From NCBI GenBank assembly GCA_035063885.1, contig JAPSFM010000002.1, positions 94,844-158,843 on the forward strand: DNA of 64,000 bases. Direction: 5' to 3'. The number at the start of each line of letters is the position of its first letter. Position 1 is the stretch's first letter. Both the position numbers and the translations under genes were made by a program. The DNA is from CAADGY01 sp900696665. Its GTDB lineage: Bacteria > Acidobacteriota > Terriglobia > Bryobacterales > Bryobacteraceae. Shown piece by piece: positions 26,348 to 34,788 of this stretch. The notes beneath the pieces were generated by a model. That model did not search any database, had not been told where the DNA came from, and saw only the letters and a program-made list of their open reading frames with translations.

Positions 26348-27859
26348 GTGGCTGGTAATATCGTGGTCCGTTTGTCCCTCGCGCTACCGGTTTGCGCATG
26401 CTGTCTTGCGGCGCTGCTATCCGGTGCTCCGGCAGACCCTGAAGATCCCGTCTTCCGGGCCGTCGACCTGGATCTTGGAGAAAGCCGGGAGGTGCACTTT
26501 TCTAACGGGACGGTGGCCAGCGTCAGACTGATCGCCCGCGATGAGATTCGCGATAGCGTCCGGCAGGCGGTACGCTCGGCGCGTGTCCGCGTAGAGGTGA
26601 ACGGACACGAAACAATGCTCAACTGCGGGAACTACCGGTTGCCTCTCACCGTGGGCGGGGTGCAGATCGACTGTCCCGTCACGAAAGGATATCTCGCCAA
26701 CGCCCGTACAAACCCCTGGGGACTCGACAAAGACGCGCGGCTCCGGGTCTGGCCCGCCGCCTCACCGCTGTTGCGTCCGGGCACTTATGTCTACCCTGTG
26801 CAACAGCGGTGGTCTGCCAGCGATACGCAGATGTCCAATGAACCGTCCTTTGTCGACGGCTCGGAGGAGCCTGCCAGGAAAAGGGTCTACTACCATTACG
26901 GGCTCGATATCGGTGGCGTCGAAGGGCTCACTCACGTGATCTCGGCCACCGGCGGCCTGGTGGTAGTCCGGGGCAACGGCGTACTGCCCGCCTATAGGGA
27001 CAGCCCGTACATTGAAATCAACTACGATGGCGTCATCGTGCTTGACGAGCGGGGATGGTTTCACTGGTACTTTCATCTCGCGCGGATCGATCCGGGGGTT
27101 ACTCTCGGCAGCCGAATCAGGATAGGGCAGAATATCGGCGTCATCGGCAAGGAGGGCCATGCCGGTTGCTGGTCTCACCTGCATTATGAAATCCGCTCCC
27201 TTCAGCCCTCTGGGAAGCCGGGCATTCAGGAGGGGTACGCCTTTCTTTGGGAAGCTTATCAAAAGCAGTATTCGCCGGATCTCATCGCCGTCGCCCGGCC
27301 GCACTCACTCGCCTGGGTTGGGGAGGAGGTAGTTCTGGACGGTGGCTCTTCCTGGAGCCGTACCGGAAAGATCGAGCGCTACGACTGGACTTTTACGGAC
27401 GGCGGACGCGCAGAAGGGCCGCGGGTAAAGCGGGTTTACGCAAAACCAGGCACCTATAGCGAAATTCTGAAAATCACGGATGCGGCCGGACGCGTCGCGT
27501 ACGATTTTGCCGTTGTGCAGATTGCCGGAAAACCGGAGAACGGGTGGACGGACCGGCTGCCTCCCACGATCCATGCGGCGTACAGCCCGGCCTTGGATGC
27601 GCGTCCGGGCCAGACCCTGACGTTTGCCGTCCGGACCTGCCGCACCACATATGGCCGGGAAATCTGGCGATTCGGCGACGGTAGTGCTCCCGTAGTGGTG
27701 AAATCCGACGGCTGTGCCGAACCCGCGTCTCCCAAGGGATACGCCTTTACCCGGCATGCCTTCAAGAAGCCCGGAGACTATATCGTCAGAGTTGAGCGGG
27801 CGAATGAGCGGGGAGAAAGGGCCGTCGGACACCTGCACGTCCGGGTATGTGCCCAATAG
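26348..27859 (+). CDS. Secreted M23-type peptidase domain protein with PKD domains
   Basis: A 503-residue exported protein. I chose GTG 26348 because a good signal peptide (VVRLSLALPVCACCLAALL) follows; GTG 26360 is an alternative. The M23/LytM core has H183 and D187 (HYGLD) and H277/H279 (HLHYE), the expected zinc and catalytic His/Asp set. It should therefore be competent for peptidoglycan or peptide cleavage, although the intervening region is longer than in compact LytM domains. A PKD-like beta-sandwich spans about 320-388 (DGGSSW ... YDWTFTDG ... VKRVYAKPGTY), and a second PKD-like unit covers about 405-503 (IWRFGDGSAPVVV). The substrate is not known. Confidence 0.8.
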   Translation: MAGNIVVRLSLALPVCACCLAALLSGAPADPEDPVFRAVDLDLGESREVHFSNGTVASVRLIARDEIRDSVRQAVRSARVRVEVNGHETMLNCGNYRLPLTVGGVQIDCPVTKGYLANARTNPWGLDKDARLRVWPAASPLLRPGTYVYPVQQRWSASDTQMSNEPSFVDGSEEPARKRVYYHYGLDIGGVEGLTHVISATGGLVVVRGNGVLPAYRDSPYIEINYDGVIVLDERGWFHWYFHLARIDPGVTLGSRIRIGQNIGVIGKEGHAGCWSHLHYEIRSLQPSGKPGIQEGYAFLWEAYQKQYSPDLIAVARPHSLAWVGEEVVLDGGSSWSRTGKIERYDWTFTDGGRAEGPRVKRVYAKPGTYSEILKITDAAGRVAYDFAVVQIAGKPENGWTDRLPPTIHAAYSPALDARPGQTLTFAVRTCRTTYGREIWRFGDGSAPVVVKSDGCAEPASPKGYAFTRHAFKKPGDYIVRVERANERGERAVGHLHVRVCAQ

Positions 27860-27873
27860 CCGCGTAGGAAATT

Positions 27874-27893
27874 TTGTCATTAGCCCATGACAA
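27874..27893 (+). terminator. Weak stem-loop after the M23/PKD gene
   Basis: TTGTCAT, a 6-base loop TAGCCC, then ATGACAA form a perfect 7-bp stem followed by TTTA. It starts 15 bases after the stop codon. The stem is AT-rich and short, so termination would be modest. Confidence 0.4.
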
Positions 27894-28043
27894 TTTACCG
27901 TCACCCGGTTAGCCGATGGTGCACCGGTGCTGATGTTCTGCCTACATTTGTGGGTTTAAGAATCTTTACGAATTTTCCAAATCTTTTGGCCCTCGAACTG
28001 CGTCTGTTGTACTGAGACTGAACCGATTTCAATGGAGGGGACA

Positions 28044-28241
28044 ATGAGCGTGTCAATGAAAACAGCAGCGGTGAGCAGCGAAAGGAAGGGATTTGTTTAC
28101 TGTTATCTGTGCACTCACACTGTGGAAGCACAGGTGGTGTGGCAGGGTAAATCGGCAAGAGCCAAATCCGGTCAGAAGTGCTCCCGGTGTGGTTCCTCGC
28201 TGGATGCAGGGTACGTAGTCCGTCTGGAACAGGCAGCCTAG
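28044..28241 (+). CDS. Small zinc-ribbon protein
   Basis: A 65-residue protein. ATG 28044 (MSVSMKTAAV) is preceded by GGAGGGGACA, an excellent Shine-Dalgarno sequence, which rules out the ATG 12 bases earlier. Two CxxC knuckles, CYLC and CSRC, are separated by about 27 residues, consistent with one zinc ribbon. No membrane segment or known enzyme motif is present. A second tiny CxxC protein follows 58 bases downstream on the same strand. A nucleic-acid or protein-binding regulatory role is possible but unproven. Confidence 0.75.
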   Translation: MSVSMKTAAVSSERKGFVYCYLCTHTVEAQVVWQGKSARAKSGQKCSRCGSSLDAGYVVRLEQAA

Positions 28242-28299
28242 TACAAAGGGGGTTGTTCTGTTCGTGCCAGTATGCTCTATTGGTGTTAGGGGGCGATTG

Positions 28300-28524
28300 A
28301 TGAAACGCAAAACCCAGCCGGCGCCGGAACCCGTGGTGTCTCAGGAGATTCTGGAGAACGCCAAGAAATCCGTCTATGCGGATAAGATTCAACGGGTGGA
28401 GAAATGCTCGGTCTGTGGAGCGGAATGCGCCCCGAACTCCGTAGAAAATCTATGCTGGGTCTGCCGGCGGCTGAAAATCAGTGCGTGGCGGGATAACGAC
28501 TCTCAGATTTCGGCTCAGGAATAA
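28300..28524 (+). CDS. Small CxxC protein of unknown function
   Basis: A 74-residue protein from ATG 28300 (MKRKTQPAPEP), with AGGGGG about 7 bases before it. The C-terminal half carries CSVC and CWVC plus a further Cys in GAEC, a compact zinc-binding arrangement (CSVCGAECAPNSVENLCWVC). The N-terminus is basic and Pro-rich. It follows another zinc-ribbon gene. Its last 47 bases overlap the 3' end of the convergent cyclodeaminase-like gene. I do not recognise a named family. Confidence 0.68.
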   Translation: MKRKTQPAPEPVVSQEILENAKKSVYADKIQRVEKCSVCGAECAPNSVENLCWVCRRLKISAWRDNDSQISAQE

Positions 28525-29464
28525 GAATGGGGAGTTCGCTCCCCATTCCCAGTCTTTTCGCTTCCTCGTAAACGAATCCAGCGGCGATCACATCTTCCAG
28601 TCCTAAACCGACCGATTTGAAAACCGTGATGCCGTCGACACAGTGGGCGTAACGGTCGGGTGTGCTGACGACCGACCGCAGTTCGACAACCCGCCGCCAT
28701 CCATCGCCGTCCAAAGCCAGCAGGAAGTCTCCCGCCTCGATCCTCGCCTGTTCGATGGAATCCGCCACCAGCAAGCCGGCACGGTGAATCAGTTCCGCGG
28801 GTAGCTCACGTCGCTGCTGGTGATTTGACCCGATGGCGGCGATAAATGTACCCGCCTTGATCGCTTCGGATTCCACCACCGGGTCCTTCGCGAAAGTAGC
28901 CGTAACGACGATCTGCGCTCCAGCAACAGCATCCGCCGCTGAAGGCGCGGCATACGCCTCAAGTCCGGCAGCCGCACATTCGGCGGCGAGTTGCTCCCGG
29001 GACTCGGCGCTGCGGCTCCAAATCCGAACCTTGCGAACCGGACGCACCACGCGCATGGCATCCAACTGCCCACGTGCCTGGAATCCACTTCCTATCAGGG
29101 CGACGGTGTCCGCCTGCGCCGGCGCCAGTAAATCGGCCGCGAGCCCGCTGGCCGCTCCGGTTCGAATCCGGCCCAGATTATTCGCCTCGAATAGCGACAA
29201 AGGCCTGGCAGTCTCCGCATCATAGAGCACGAAAAGAAACCAGGTCTCGTGCTTTGGATGATTCGAATAAATCTTCGTGCCGAAATAGGAGCCGTACGCT
29301 CCAGCCATGGAGTGCAGCGACGCCCCCGATGGCAGAATCAGCCGTCTCCGCGGCTGGTTCTGCGCGCGATCCGAAGCGTAGGCGTCAAACCCCTCGCGCA
29401 GCAGATCGATGGCACGCACCATCGGCAGGAGATTCCGGACATCCGTTTCGCTGAGGAAGAGCAT
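28478..29464 (-). CDS. Ornithine cyclodeaminase / mu-crystallin family protein
   Basis: A 328-residue NAD(P)-binding protein. Family features are GRIRTGAASGLAADLLAP followed by the Rossmann motif VALIGSGFQARGQLDAM (about residues 115-135), then VVTATFAKDPVV and FIAAIGSNHQQRREL. Members act as ornithine cyclodeaminase, alanine dehydrogenase, ketimine reductase or amino-acid synthesis enzymes, and the sequence alone does not decide between them. It lies 27 bases after the aceE stop on the same strand, so co-transcription is likely. The 3' end overlaps the opposing small CxxC gene by 47 bases. Confidence 0.87.
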   Translation of the reverse strand: MLFLSETDVRNLLPMVRAIDLLREGFDAYASDRAQNQPRRRLILPSGASLHSMAGAYGSYFGTKIYSNHPKHETWFLFVLYDAETARPLSLFEANNLGRIRTGAASGLAADLLAPAQADTVALIGSGFQARGQLDAMRVVRPVRKVRIWSRSAESREQLAAECAAAGLEAYAAPSAADAVAGAQIVVTATFAKDPVVESEAIKAGTFIAAIGSNHQQRRELPAELIHRAGLLVADSIEQARIEAGDFLLALDGDGWRRVVELRSVVSTPDRYAHCVDGITVFKSVGLGLEDVIAAGFVYEEAKRLGMGSELPILIPEPKSESRYPATH

Positions 29465-29491
29465 GGGAACAGAAGCCGCGCACCGTCTAGT

Positions 29492-32218
29492 TTACAGCGT
29501 TGCCGGATCGGCGGAATCCGGATCAAGCCCAAGCTCGCGCATGGCAGCCTGAGCCTTTCCTGCATCGAATTTCCCGTCTCGTGCCAGGCGGGCCAGTGCG
29601 TATCCCGCTATGGACTCGGCATTTACTTCGAAGAACTTTCGAAGATATTGACGATTGTCGCTGCGCCCGAATCCATCGGTACCGAGCGATACCAGCCTGC
29701 CGGGCAGCCAGGGTGCAATCTGGTCGGCTACCACTTTCATATAGTCGGTGGCGGCGATCACCGGGCCTTCAGCGCCTTCGAGTGCTTGCAGCAGGTAGGA
29801 CTTCCGCTCGGTTTGCGCAGGGTGCAAGCGGTTCCATCGCTCTACCTCAAGCGCATCGCGCCGGAGTTGGTTATAGCTGGTAACACTCCATACATCGGCA
29901 GGTATCTGAAACTTATCTGCAAGCAGTCCCTGTGCGCGCAACGCTTCGTTCAAAATGGGGCCGCTACCGAAAAGCTGAACAGACGCCTTCGCTCCTGTCG
30001 CGGCGCGATACCGGTAGATGCCGCGAAGGATCCCTTCCTGGACGCCCTCCGGCATCGCCGGCTGGGCGTAGTTCTCGTTGTAGACCGTCAGATAGTAAAA
30101 GTGGTTTTCGTTCTCCTGGTACATCCGGCGGATACCGTCTTGAACGATGACGGCCAACTCGTAGGCGTACGCGGGATCATAACTCCTGCATGTCGGCACG
30201 GTACTCGAAAGAATGTGGCTATGCCCGTCCTGGTGCTGTAACCCTTCGCCCGCCAGGGTAGTCCGCCCGGCGGTTCCCCCAACCAGAAATCCCTTTCCAC
30301 GAGCATCGCCAAACGCCCAGATCAGGTCGCCGATGCGCTGGAATCCGAACATGGAGTAGTAGATGAAGAACGGAATCATCGTTACGCCGTAGTTCGAATA
30401 CGCCGTACCCGCGGCGGTGAACGACGCCATGGACCCGGCTTCCGTGATGCCTTCCTGCAAAATCTGGCCGTCCTTGGCCTCCTTGTAATACAGGATCATC
30501 TCGCGATCCACAGGCTTATAGAGTTGTCCCTGGCTGGCGTAGATTCCGATCTGCCGGAAGAGCGACTCCATGCCGAACGTGCGCGCCTCGTCCGGCACAA
30601 CGGGAACCACATACTTGCCGAGATCCGTCTTCAGCAGGGACTTCAGGATGGCCACACAAGCCGAGGTGGTGGAAGCTTCGCGGCCGCTGGAGCCGGCGAT
30701 GGTATCCGAAAACACTTCCAACCCGGGCGCCTTTATTTCAATTGGCTGAGGCTCCCGCGCCGGCAGATATCCGCCGAGTTCCTCACGCCGGCGCCGCAGA
30801 TACTTCATCTCCTGCGAGTCTTCCGGCGGCCGGTAAAACGATGTCGTGTGCACGGCCTTGTCGGGGATGGGAACTTCGAACCGGCGGCGGAAGTTCTCCA
30901 TCTCCTGCTCGTTCAATTTTTTCTGTTGATGGGTGACATTTCGCCCTTCACCCGCCTCGCCCATCCCATACCCTTTGATGGTCTTGGCAAGGATCACCGT
31001 CGGCTGCCCTTTATGCTCGATAGCGCGCAGATAGGCGTTGTAGACCTTTTTCGGATCGTGCCCTCCGCGTCTCAGTCTTCCCAGTTCGTCGTCGGAGTAA
31101 TCCCGCACGAGATCGAGCAACTCCGGGTACTTCCCGAAAAACTCCTTACGGACGTAAGCACCACCCCGGACGGCGTAGTTCTGATATTCGCCGTCCACGA
31201 CCTCGCCCATGCGCTTCACCAGCAGACCGGATGTGTCGCGCGCCAGCAGATCGTCCCACTGATCGCCCCAGATCACCTTGATGACGTTCCATCCCGCACC
31301 CCGGAAAGCGGATTCGAGTTCCTGAATGATACTGCTGTTACCCCGAACCGGCCCATCCAGACGCTGGAGATTGCAATTGATCACAAAGATCAGGTTGTCC
31401 AGCTTTTCGCGCGCCGGCAGCGTAATGGCGCCGAGGGATTCCGGTTCGTCCGTCTCGCCGTCACCGAGAAACGCCCAAACCTTTCGCGGACTGGGCGCGA
31501 GAATCCCCCGATTCTCCAGGTACCGCATGAAACGTGCCTGGTAAATGGAGTTTATTGGGCCGAGCCCCATCGAGACAGTTGGAAATTGCCAAAAGCCAGG
31601 CATCAGCCAAGGATGCGGATAGGAGGACAGACCCGGTTCGTCGCGCAACTCGTGACGGAAATTCTCCAGGTGCTTCTCGGAAAGTCTGCCTTCCAGGAAG
31701 GCGCGGGCGTAAATGCCTGGAGAGGCATGGCCCTGGAAATACACCAGATCGCCAGGCTCGTCTCCATAGCGGGCGTGGAAGAAATGGTTGAATCCCACTT
31801 CGACCAGGGTGGCCAGCGAGGCGTACGTGGAAATATGTCCGCCAATGCCCGGATCGTACTTATTAGCCCGGACCACCATGGCCATCGCGTTCCAGCGCGT
31901 GTAGCTCTTGATTTTCCGCTCAACAGCCCTGTCACCGGGATACGGCAGCTCATCCTCGAGCGGAATCGTATTGACGTAAGGAGTGTTCAGACTCGTCTGA
32001 GAAGCAACCCCGAGGGTTGATGCCCGGCTCAAGAGACGTTTCAGAAGGAACGAAGCCCGATCGGGGCCGGATTCATCGATCACCTGATCAAGCGCTTCAA
32101 CCCACTCCAAGGTCTCTTGCGGATTGATATCTTCGGCGCTTTCTACGTTGGTCTTCAGCATTGTTGGCGATGGTTCCGTACGGAAGGTAGCCCGCTCTTC
32201 CGCGGTGTTAGGATACAT
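29492..32218 (-). CDS. aceE: Pyruvate dehydrogenase E1 component, homodimeric type
   Basis: Thiamine-diphosphate-dependent decarboxylase of the pyruvate dehydrogenase complex (908 aa; E. coli AceE is 887). The ThDP/Mg motif is clear: GDGETDEPES near residue 245, ending in NCNLQRLDGPVRGN. Other AceE signatures are GHASPGIYARAFLEGR, AKTIKGYGMGEAGEGRN and AGRTTLAGEGLQHQDGHS. No E2 or E3 gene adjoins it here. Two starts are possible, 32218 (MYPNTAEERA) and 32161 (MLKTNVESAE). Neither has a strong Shine-Dalgarno sequence, and I keep the longer one. It is divergent from the amidohydrolase operon. Confidence 0.96.
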   Translation of the reverse strand: MYPNTAEERATFRTEPSPTMLKTNVESAEDINPQETLEWVEALDQVIDESGPDRASFLLKRLLSRASTLGVASQTSLNTPYVNTIPLEDELPYPGDRAVERKIKSYTRWNAMAMVVRANKYDPGIGGHISTYASLATLVEVGFNHFFHARYGDEPGDLVYFQGHASPGIYARAFLEGRLSEKHLENFRHELRDEPGLSSYPHPWLMPGFWQFPTVSMGLGPINSIYQARFMRYLENRGILAPSPRKVWAFLGDGETDEPESLGAITLPAREKLDNLIFVINCNLQRLDGPVRGNSSIIQELESAFRGAGWNVIKVIWGDQWDDLLARDTSGLLVKRMGEVVDGEYQNYAVRGGAYVRKEFFGKYPELLDLVRDYSDDELGRLRRGGHDPKKVYNAYLRAIEHKGQPTVILAKTIKGYGMGEAGEGRNVTHQQKKLNEQEMENFRRRFEVPIPDKAVHTTSFYRPPEDSQEMKYLRRRREELGGYLPAREPQPIEIKAPGLEVFSDTIAGSSGREASTTSACVAILKSLLKTDLGKYVVPVVPDEARTFGMESLFRQIGIYASQGQLYKPVDREMILYYKEAKDGQILQEGITEAGSMASFTAAGTAYSNYGVTMIPFFIYYSMFGFQRIGDLIWAFGDARGKGFLVGGTAGRTTLAGEGLQHQDGHSHILSSTVPTCRSYDPAYAYELAVIVQDGIRRMYQENENHFYYLTVYNENYAQPAMPEGVQEGILRGIYRYRAATGAKASVQLFGSGPILNEALRAQGLLADKFQIPADVWSVTSYNQLRRDALEVERWNRLHPAQTERKSYLLQALEGAEGPVIAATDYMKVVADQIAPWLPGRLVSLGTDGFGRSDNRQYLRKFFEVNAESIAGYALARLARDGKFDAGKAQAAMRELGLDPDSADPATL

Positions 32219-32273
32219 CTTATTTTATCATCGGAGAGGGCGACCGGGCGGGTGCCTCTCCGGCAAGGGGTGG

Positions 32274-33572
32274 ATGATGATGATGAAGATGGGATCTTTG
32301 CGGTACGCATTCATACTGATGATGGCTGCCAATTTCATGAACGGACAGGAATTCGATTTACTGCTGAAAGGCGGGCACGTCATCGATCCGAAAAACAAGA
32401 TCGATGCGATTCGGGATGTCGCCATATCGTCCGGCAAGATAGCGGCGGTGGCCGCCGGAATCCCCGTTGCCAAGGCTTACAAGACTATCGACGTATCCGG
32501 ATTGCACGTGACTCCGGGCCTGGTGGACATTCACGCGCACTTCTGGGGTGTATACGGGCAAGGGATACATCCGGACAGTCACACCCTCCGCAGCGGCGTC
32601 ACTACTGTAGTAGACGCCGGAGGCGCCGGCTGGCGTAACTTCGCCGCTTTCAAGAAGGACATCGTCGATCGCGCCTCTACGCGCGTTTTGGCTTGGCTCA
32701 ACATCGTGGGGCGCGGAATGGACGGACGCGTCGCCGAAAACAACACCGCCGATATGGACCCGGCGGCTGCGGCCAAAACGATTCGCGCCCATCCCGGGCT
32801 GATTGTCGGTGTAAAAACCGCACACTACGACGGTCCCGAATGGGTGGCCGTAGACCGTTCGCTCGAAGCGGGTAATCTCGCCAAAGTCCCCATCATGGTG
32901 GATTTCGGAACGTTTCGCTCCGAACGTCCCTTTGAGGAATTGGTAACGAAGAAACTCCGGCCAGGCGACTTCTATACGCATACCTACCTCAACAGCGTGC
33001 CGATGCTCGACAGCGACGGGCATGTCCGCAAGTTCCTGTTCGAAGCACGCAGCCGTGGCGTATTGTTTGATGCCGGCCACGGACAAGGGAGCTTCTTGTT
33101 CCGGCTCGCGGTGCCTGCCGTAAAGCAGGGCTTTGTGGCCGATACCATCTCCACCGATCTCCACACCGGAAGCATGAACGCCGGCATGAAAGACATGGCC
33201 ATGGTCATGTCGAAGTTTCTCAATATCGGCGTGCCGCTGGCAGACGTGATCCTGCGGTCGACATGGAATCCAGCGCGCGCCATCGGACACGAGGAGTTAG
33301 GCCATCTGTCGCCCGGAGCCCCCGCCGATATCGCGGTGCTGCGCGTTGAACAGGGGAACTTTGGATTCGTGGACGCCTATAAAGCGCGGATGACCGGCAG
33401 CCAGAGGCTGGTTTGCGAAATGACGCTGCGCAATGGCCTGGTGTCGTGGGAGCTGAACGGAATCTCGCGCGATCCGTGGGATACACTGGGCCACTACGGC
33501 TCGCAGGGCGACCAGAGATGGGATGCGACCGCCGAAGATCCGCCGAAGTATAACCGGCGGCCAAAGCGGTGA
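32274..33572 (+). CDS. Exported amidohydrolase/deacetylase-family metallohydrolase
   Basis: A TIM-barrel amidohydrolase (432 aa) related to the EF_0837/AHA_3915 group and D-aminoacylase-like hydrolases. The metal motif HAH is in LVDIHAHFWG. Further family segments are SGVTTVVDAGGAG, GVKTAHYDGPEW and DTISTDLHTGSMN (His and Asp ligands), ending with ILRSTWNPARAIG and LSPGAPADIAVL. The start falls in a run of four ATG codons (32274-32285) behind AAGGGGTGG. The N-terminus MGSLRYAFILMMAANFMNG looks like a signal peptide, so it is probably periplasmic, unusual for the group. A SelA-like PLP gene follows 22 bases later, the same pairing seen in other genomes. Confidence 0.85.
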   Translation: MMMMKMGSLRYAFILMMAANFMNGQEFDLLLKGGHVIDPKNKIDAIRDVAISSGKIAAVAAGIPVAKAYKTIDVSGLHVTPGLVDIHAHFWGVYGQGIHPDSHTLRSGVTTVVDAGGAGWRNFAAFKKDIVDRASTRVLAWLNIVGRGMDGRVAENNTADMDPAAAAKTIRAHPGLIVGVKTAHYDGPEWVAVDRSLEAGNLAKVPIMVDFGTFRSERPFEELVTKKLRPGDFYTHTYLNSVPMLDSDGHVRKFLFEARSRGVLFDAGHGQGSFLFRLAVPAVKQGFVADTISTDLHTGSMNAGMKDMAMVMSKFLNIGVPLADVILRSTWNPARAIGHEELGHLSPGAPADIAVLRVEQGNFGFVDAYKARMTGSQRLVCEMTLRNGLVSWELNGISRDPWDTLGHYGSQGDQRWDATAEDPPKYNRRPKR

Positions 33573-33594
33573 GGATGCGGAAGGGGGCGCAAAC

Positions 33595-34776
33595 ATGCAG
33601 AGCAGAAGAACGTTCTTCGAAATGGTTTCCACACTCCCGCTGGTGGGCGGACTGTTCGCCTCCACTGGCGGGAACCGTGATTTTCTGAAAGAACTCGGCG
33701 TTAAACGCATCATCAACGGCATGGGGGTCTACACGATGGCCACGGGTTCGCTTATGTGGCCGGAAACCGTGGAGGCGATGAGGTCGCTGTCGAAGACGTT
33801 TGTGCGATTGGACGACCTGCACGACGCGGTTGGCAAGCGCCTCGCAGAGCTGCTTCAATGCGAAGCGGCCATGGTGCCTTCAGGCGCGGCCGCGGGCCTG
33901 ACAGTAGGCACCGCCGCCTGCATTACCGGGACAGACGCCGCGAAGATCCTCCGCATTCCCGACACCACAGGCATGAAAAACGAAGTGATCGTACAAAAGT
34001 CACACCGGTTCCCCTACGATCACATGGTACGGAACTGCGGTGTGCGCCTGGTGGAAGTGGAAACACGAGCGGAGCTCGAGCGCGCGATCAATGCGCGCAC
34101 TGCCATGCTGCTCTTCCTGAATAAAGCCGATCCAAAGGGGCAAGTGAAAGCGGAAGAGTTCGTCGCTATCGGCAAAGCACGCGGAATTCCCACGATGAAC
34201 GATGCCGCGGCGGATGTTCCCCCAGCCGGAAACCTGTTCAAATACACGAAAATGGGTTTTGATCTGGTGGCTTTTTCAGGCGGCAAGGGAATTCGTGGTC
34301 CGCAGAGCGCGGGCCTGCTGCTCGGAAGAGATGATCTGATTCGCGCCGCCCGGCTGAATACTGCGCCACATAGCGACACCATCGGACGAAGCTGCAAGGT
34401 CAACAAAGAAGAACTGGTGGGCATGATGGTCGCCGTTGAAATGTATCTGAAGCACGACCATGAAGCCGACTGGCGGGAGTGGGAGCGGCGGATCAAAGTA
34501 ATGGCGGATGCCGTCACTGGACTGCCTGGCGTGCGCACCGAGCGTTTTGTCCCTGAGATCGCCAACCAGGTGCCGCACTTGCGAATTCACGTGGATGCCG
34601 CGGCGGCTGGCGTCACACGGCCCGAGGTCCTCCAGGCGCTACGCGACGAAGAGCCCGAAATTGAAGTAGTGCCGGGCTCCTATGTGCCGGACACGATTGA
34701 GATCGCTTCCTGGATGCTCCAGCCCGGCGAAGCTGAAATTGTCGGCCGCAGGCTCCGCAAAGCGCTTCGAGGCTGA
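33595..34776 (+). CDS. SelA-like PLP-dependent enzyme with twin-arginine leader
   Basis: A 393-residue fold-type-I PLP protein related to L-seryl-tRNA(Sec) selenium transferase-like enzymes (SelA-related, DgaE-like lyases). The PLP lysine is probably K231 in FSGGKGIRGPQSAG, preceded by the Asp segment GIPTMNDAAADVPP. The ATG at 33595 follows GGAAGGGGGC. The N-terminus reads MQSRRTFFEMVSTLPLVGG, a Tat-type leader (SRRTFF plus hydrophobic stretch), so a folded PLP-loaded protein may be exported. Relatives act on amino sugars or amino acids such as D-glucosaminate-6-phosphate. The adjacent amidohydrolase would supply a free amino substrate, which is inference from pairing. Confidence 0.82.
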   Translation: MQSRRTFFEMVSTLPLVGGLFASTGGNRDFLKELGVKRIINGMGVYTMATGSLMWPETVEAMRSLSKTFVRLDDLHDAVGKRLAELLQCEAAMVPSGAAAGLTVGTAACITGTDAAKILRIPDTTGMKNEVIVQKSHRFPYDHMVRNCGVRLVEVETRAELERAINARTAMLLFLNKADPKGQVKAEEFVAIGKARGIPTMNDAAADVPPAGNLFKYTKMGFDLVAFSGGKGIRGPQSAGLLLGRDDLIRAARLNTAPHSDTIGRSCKVNKEELVGMMVAVEMYLKHDHEADWREWERRIKVMADAVTGLPGVRTERFVPEIANQVPHLRIHVDAAAAGVTRPEVLQALRDEEPEIEVVPGSYVPDTIEIASWMLQPGEAEIVGRRLRKALRG

Positions 34777-34788
34777 AACGGATGGGCG

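Noticed and set aside
30524..32020. 498-codon plus-strand frame
   Set aside because: It is antisense to aceE, whose thiamine motifs are unmistakable.
32273..32285. ATG-ATG-ATG-ATG run considered as a microsatellite
   Set aside because: The run is only four units long and forms the natural start of the amidohydrolase behind a ribosome binding site. It creates start ambiguity but no further repeat.
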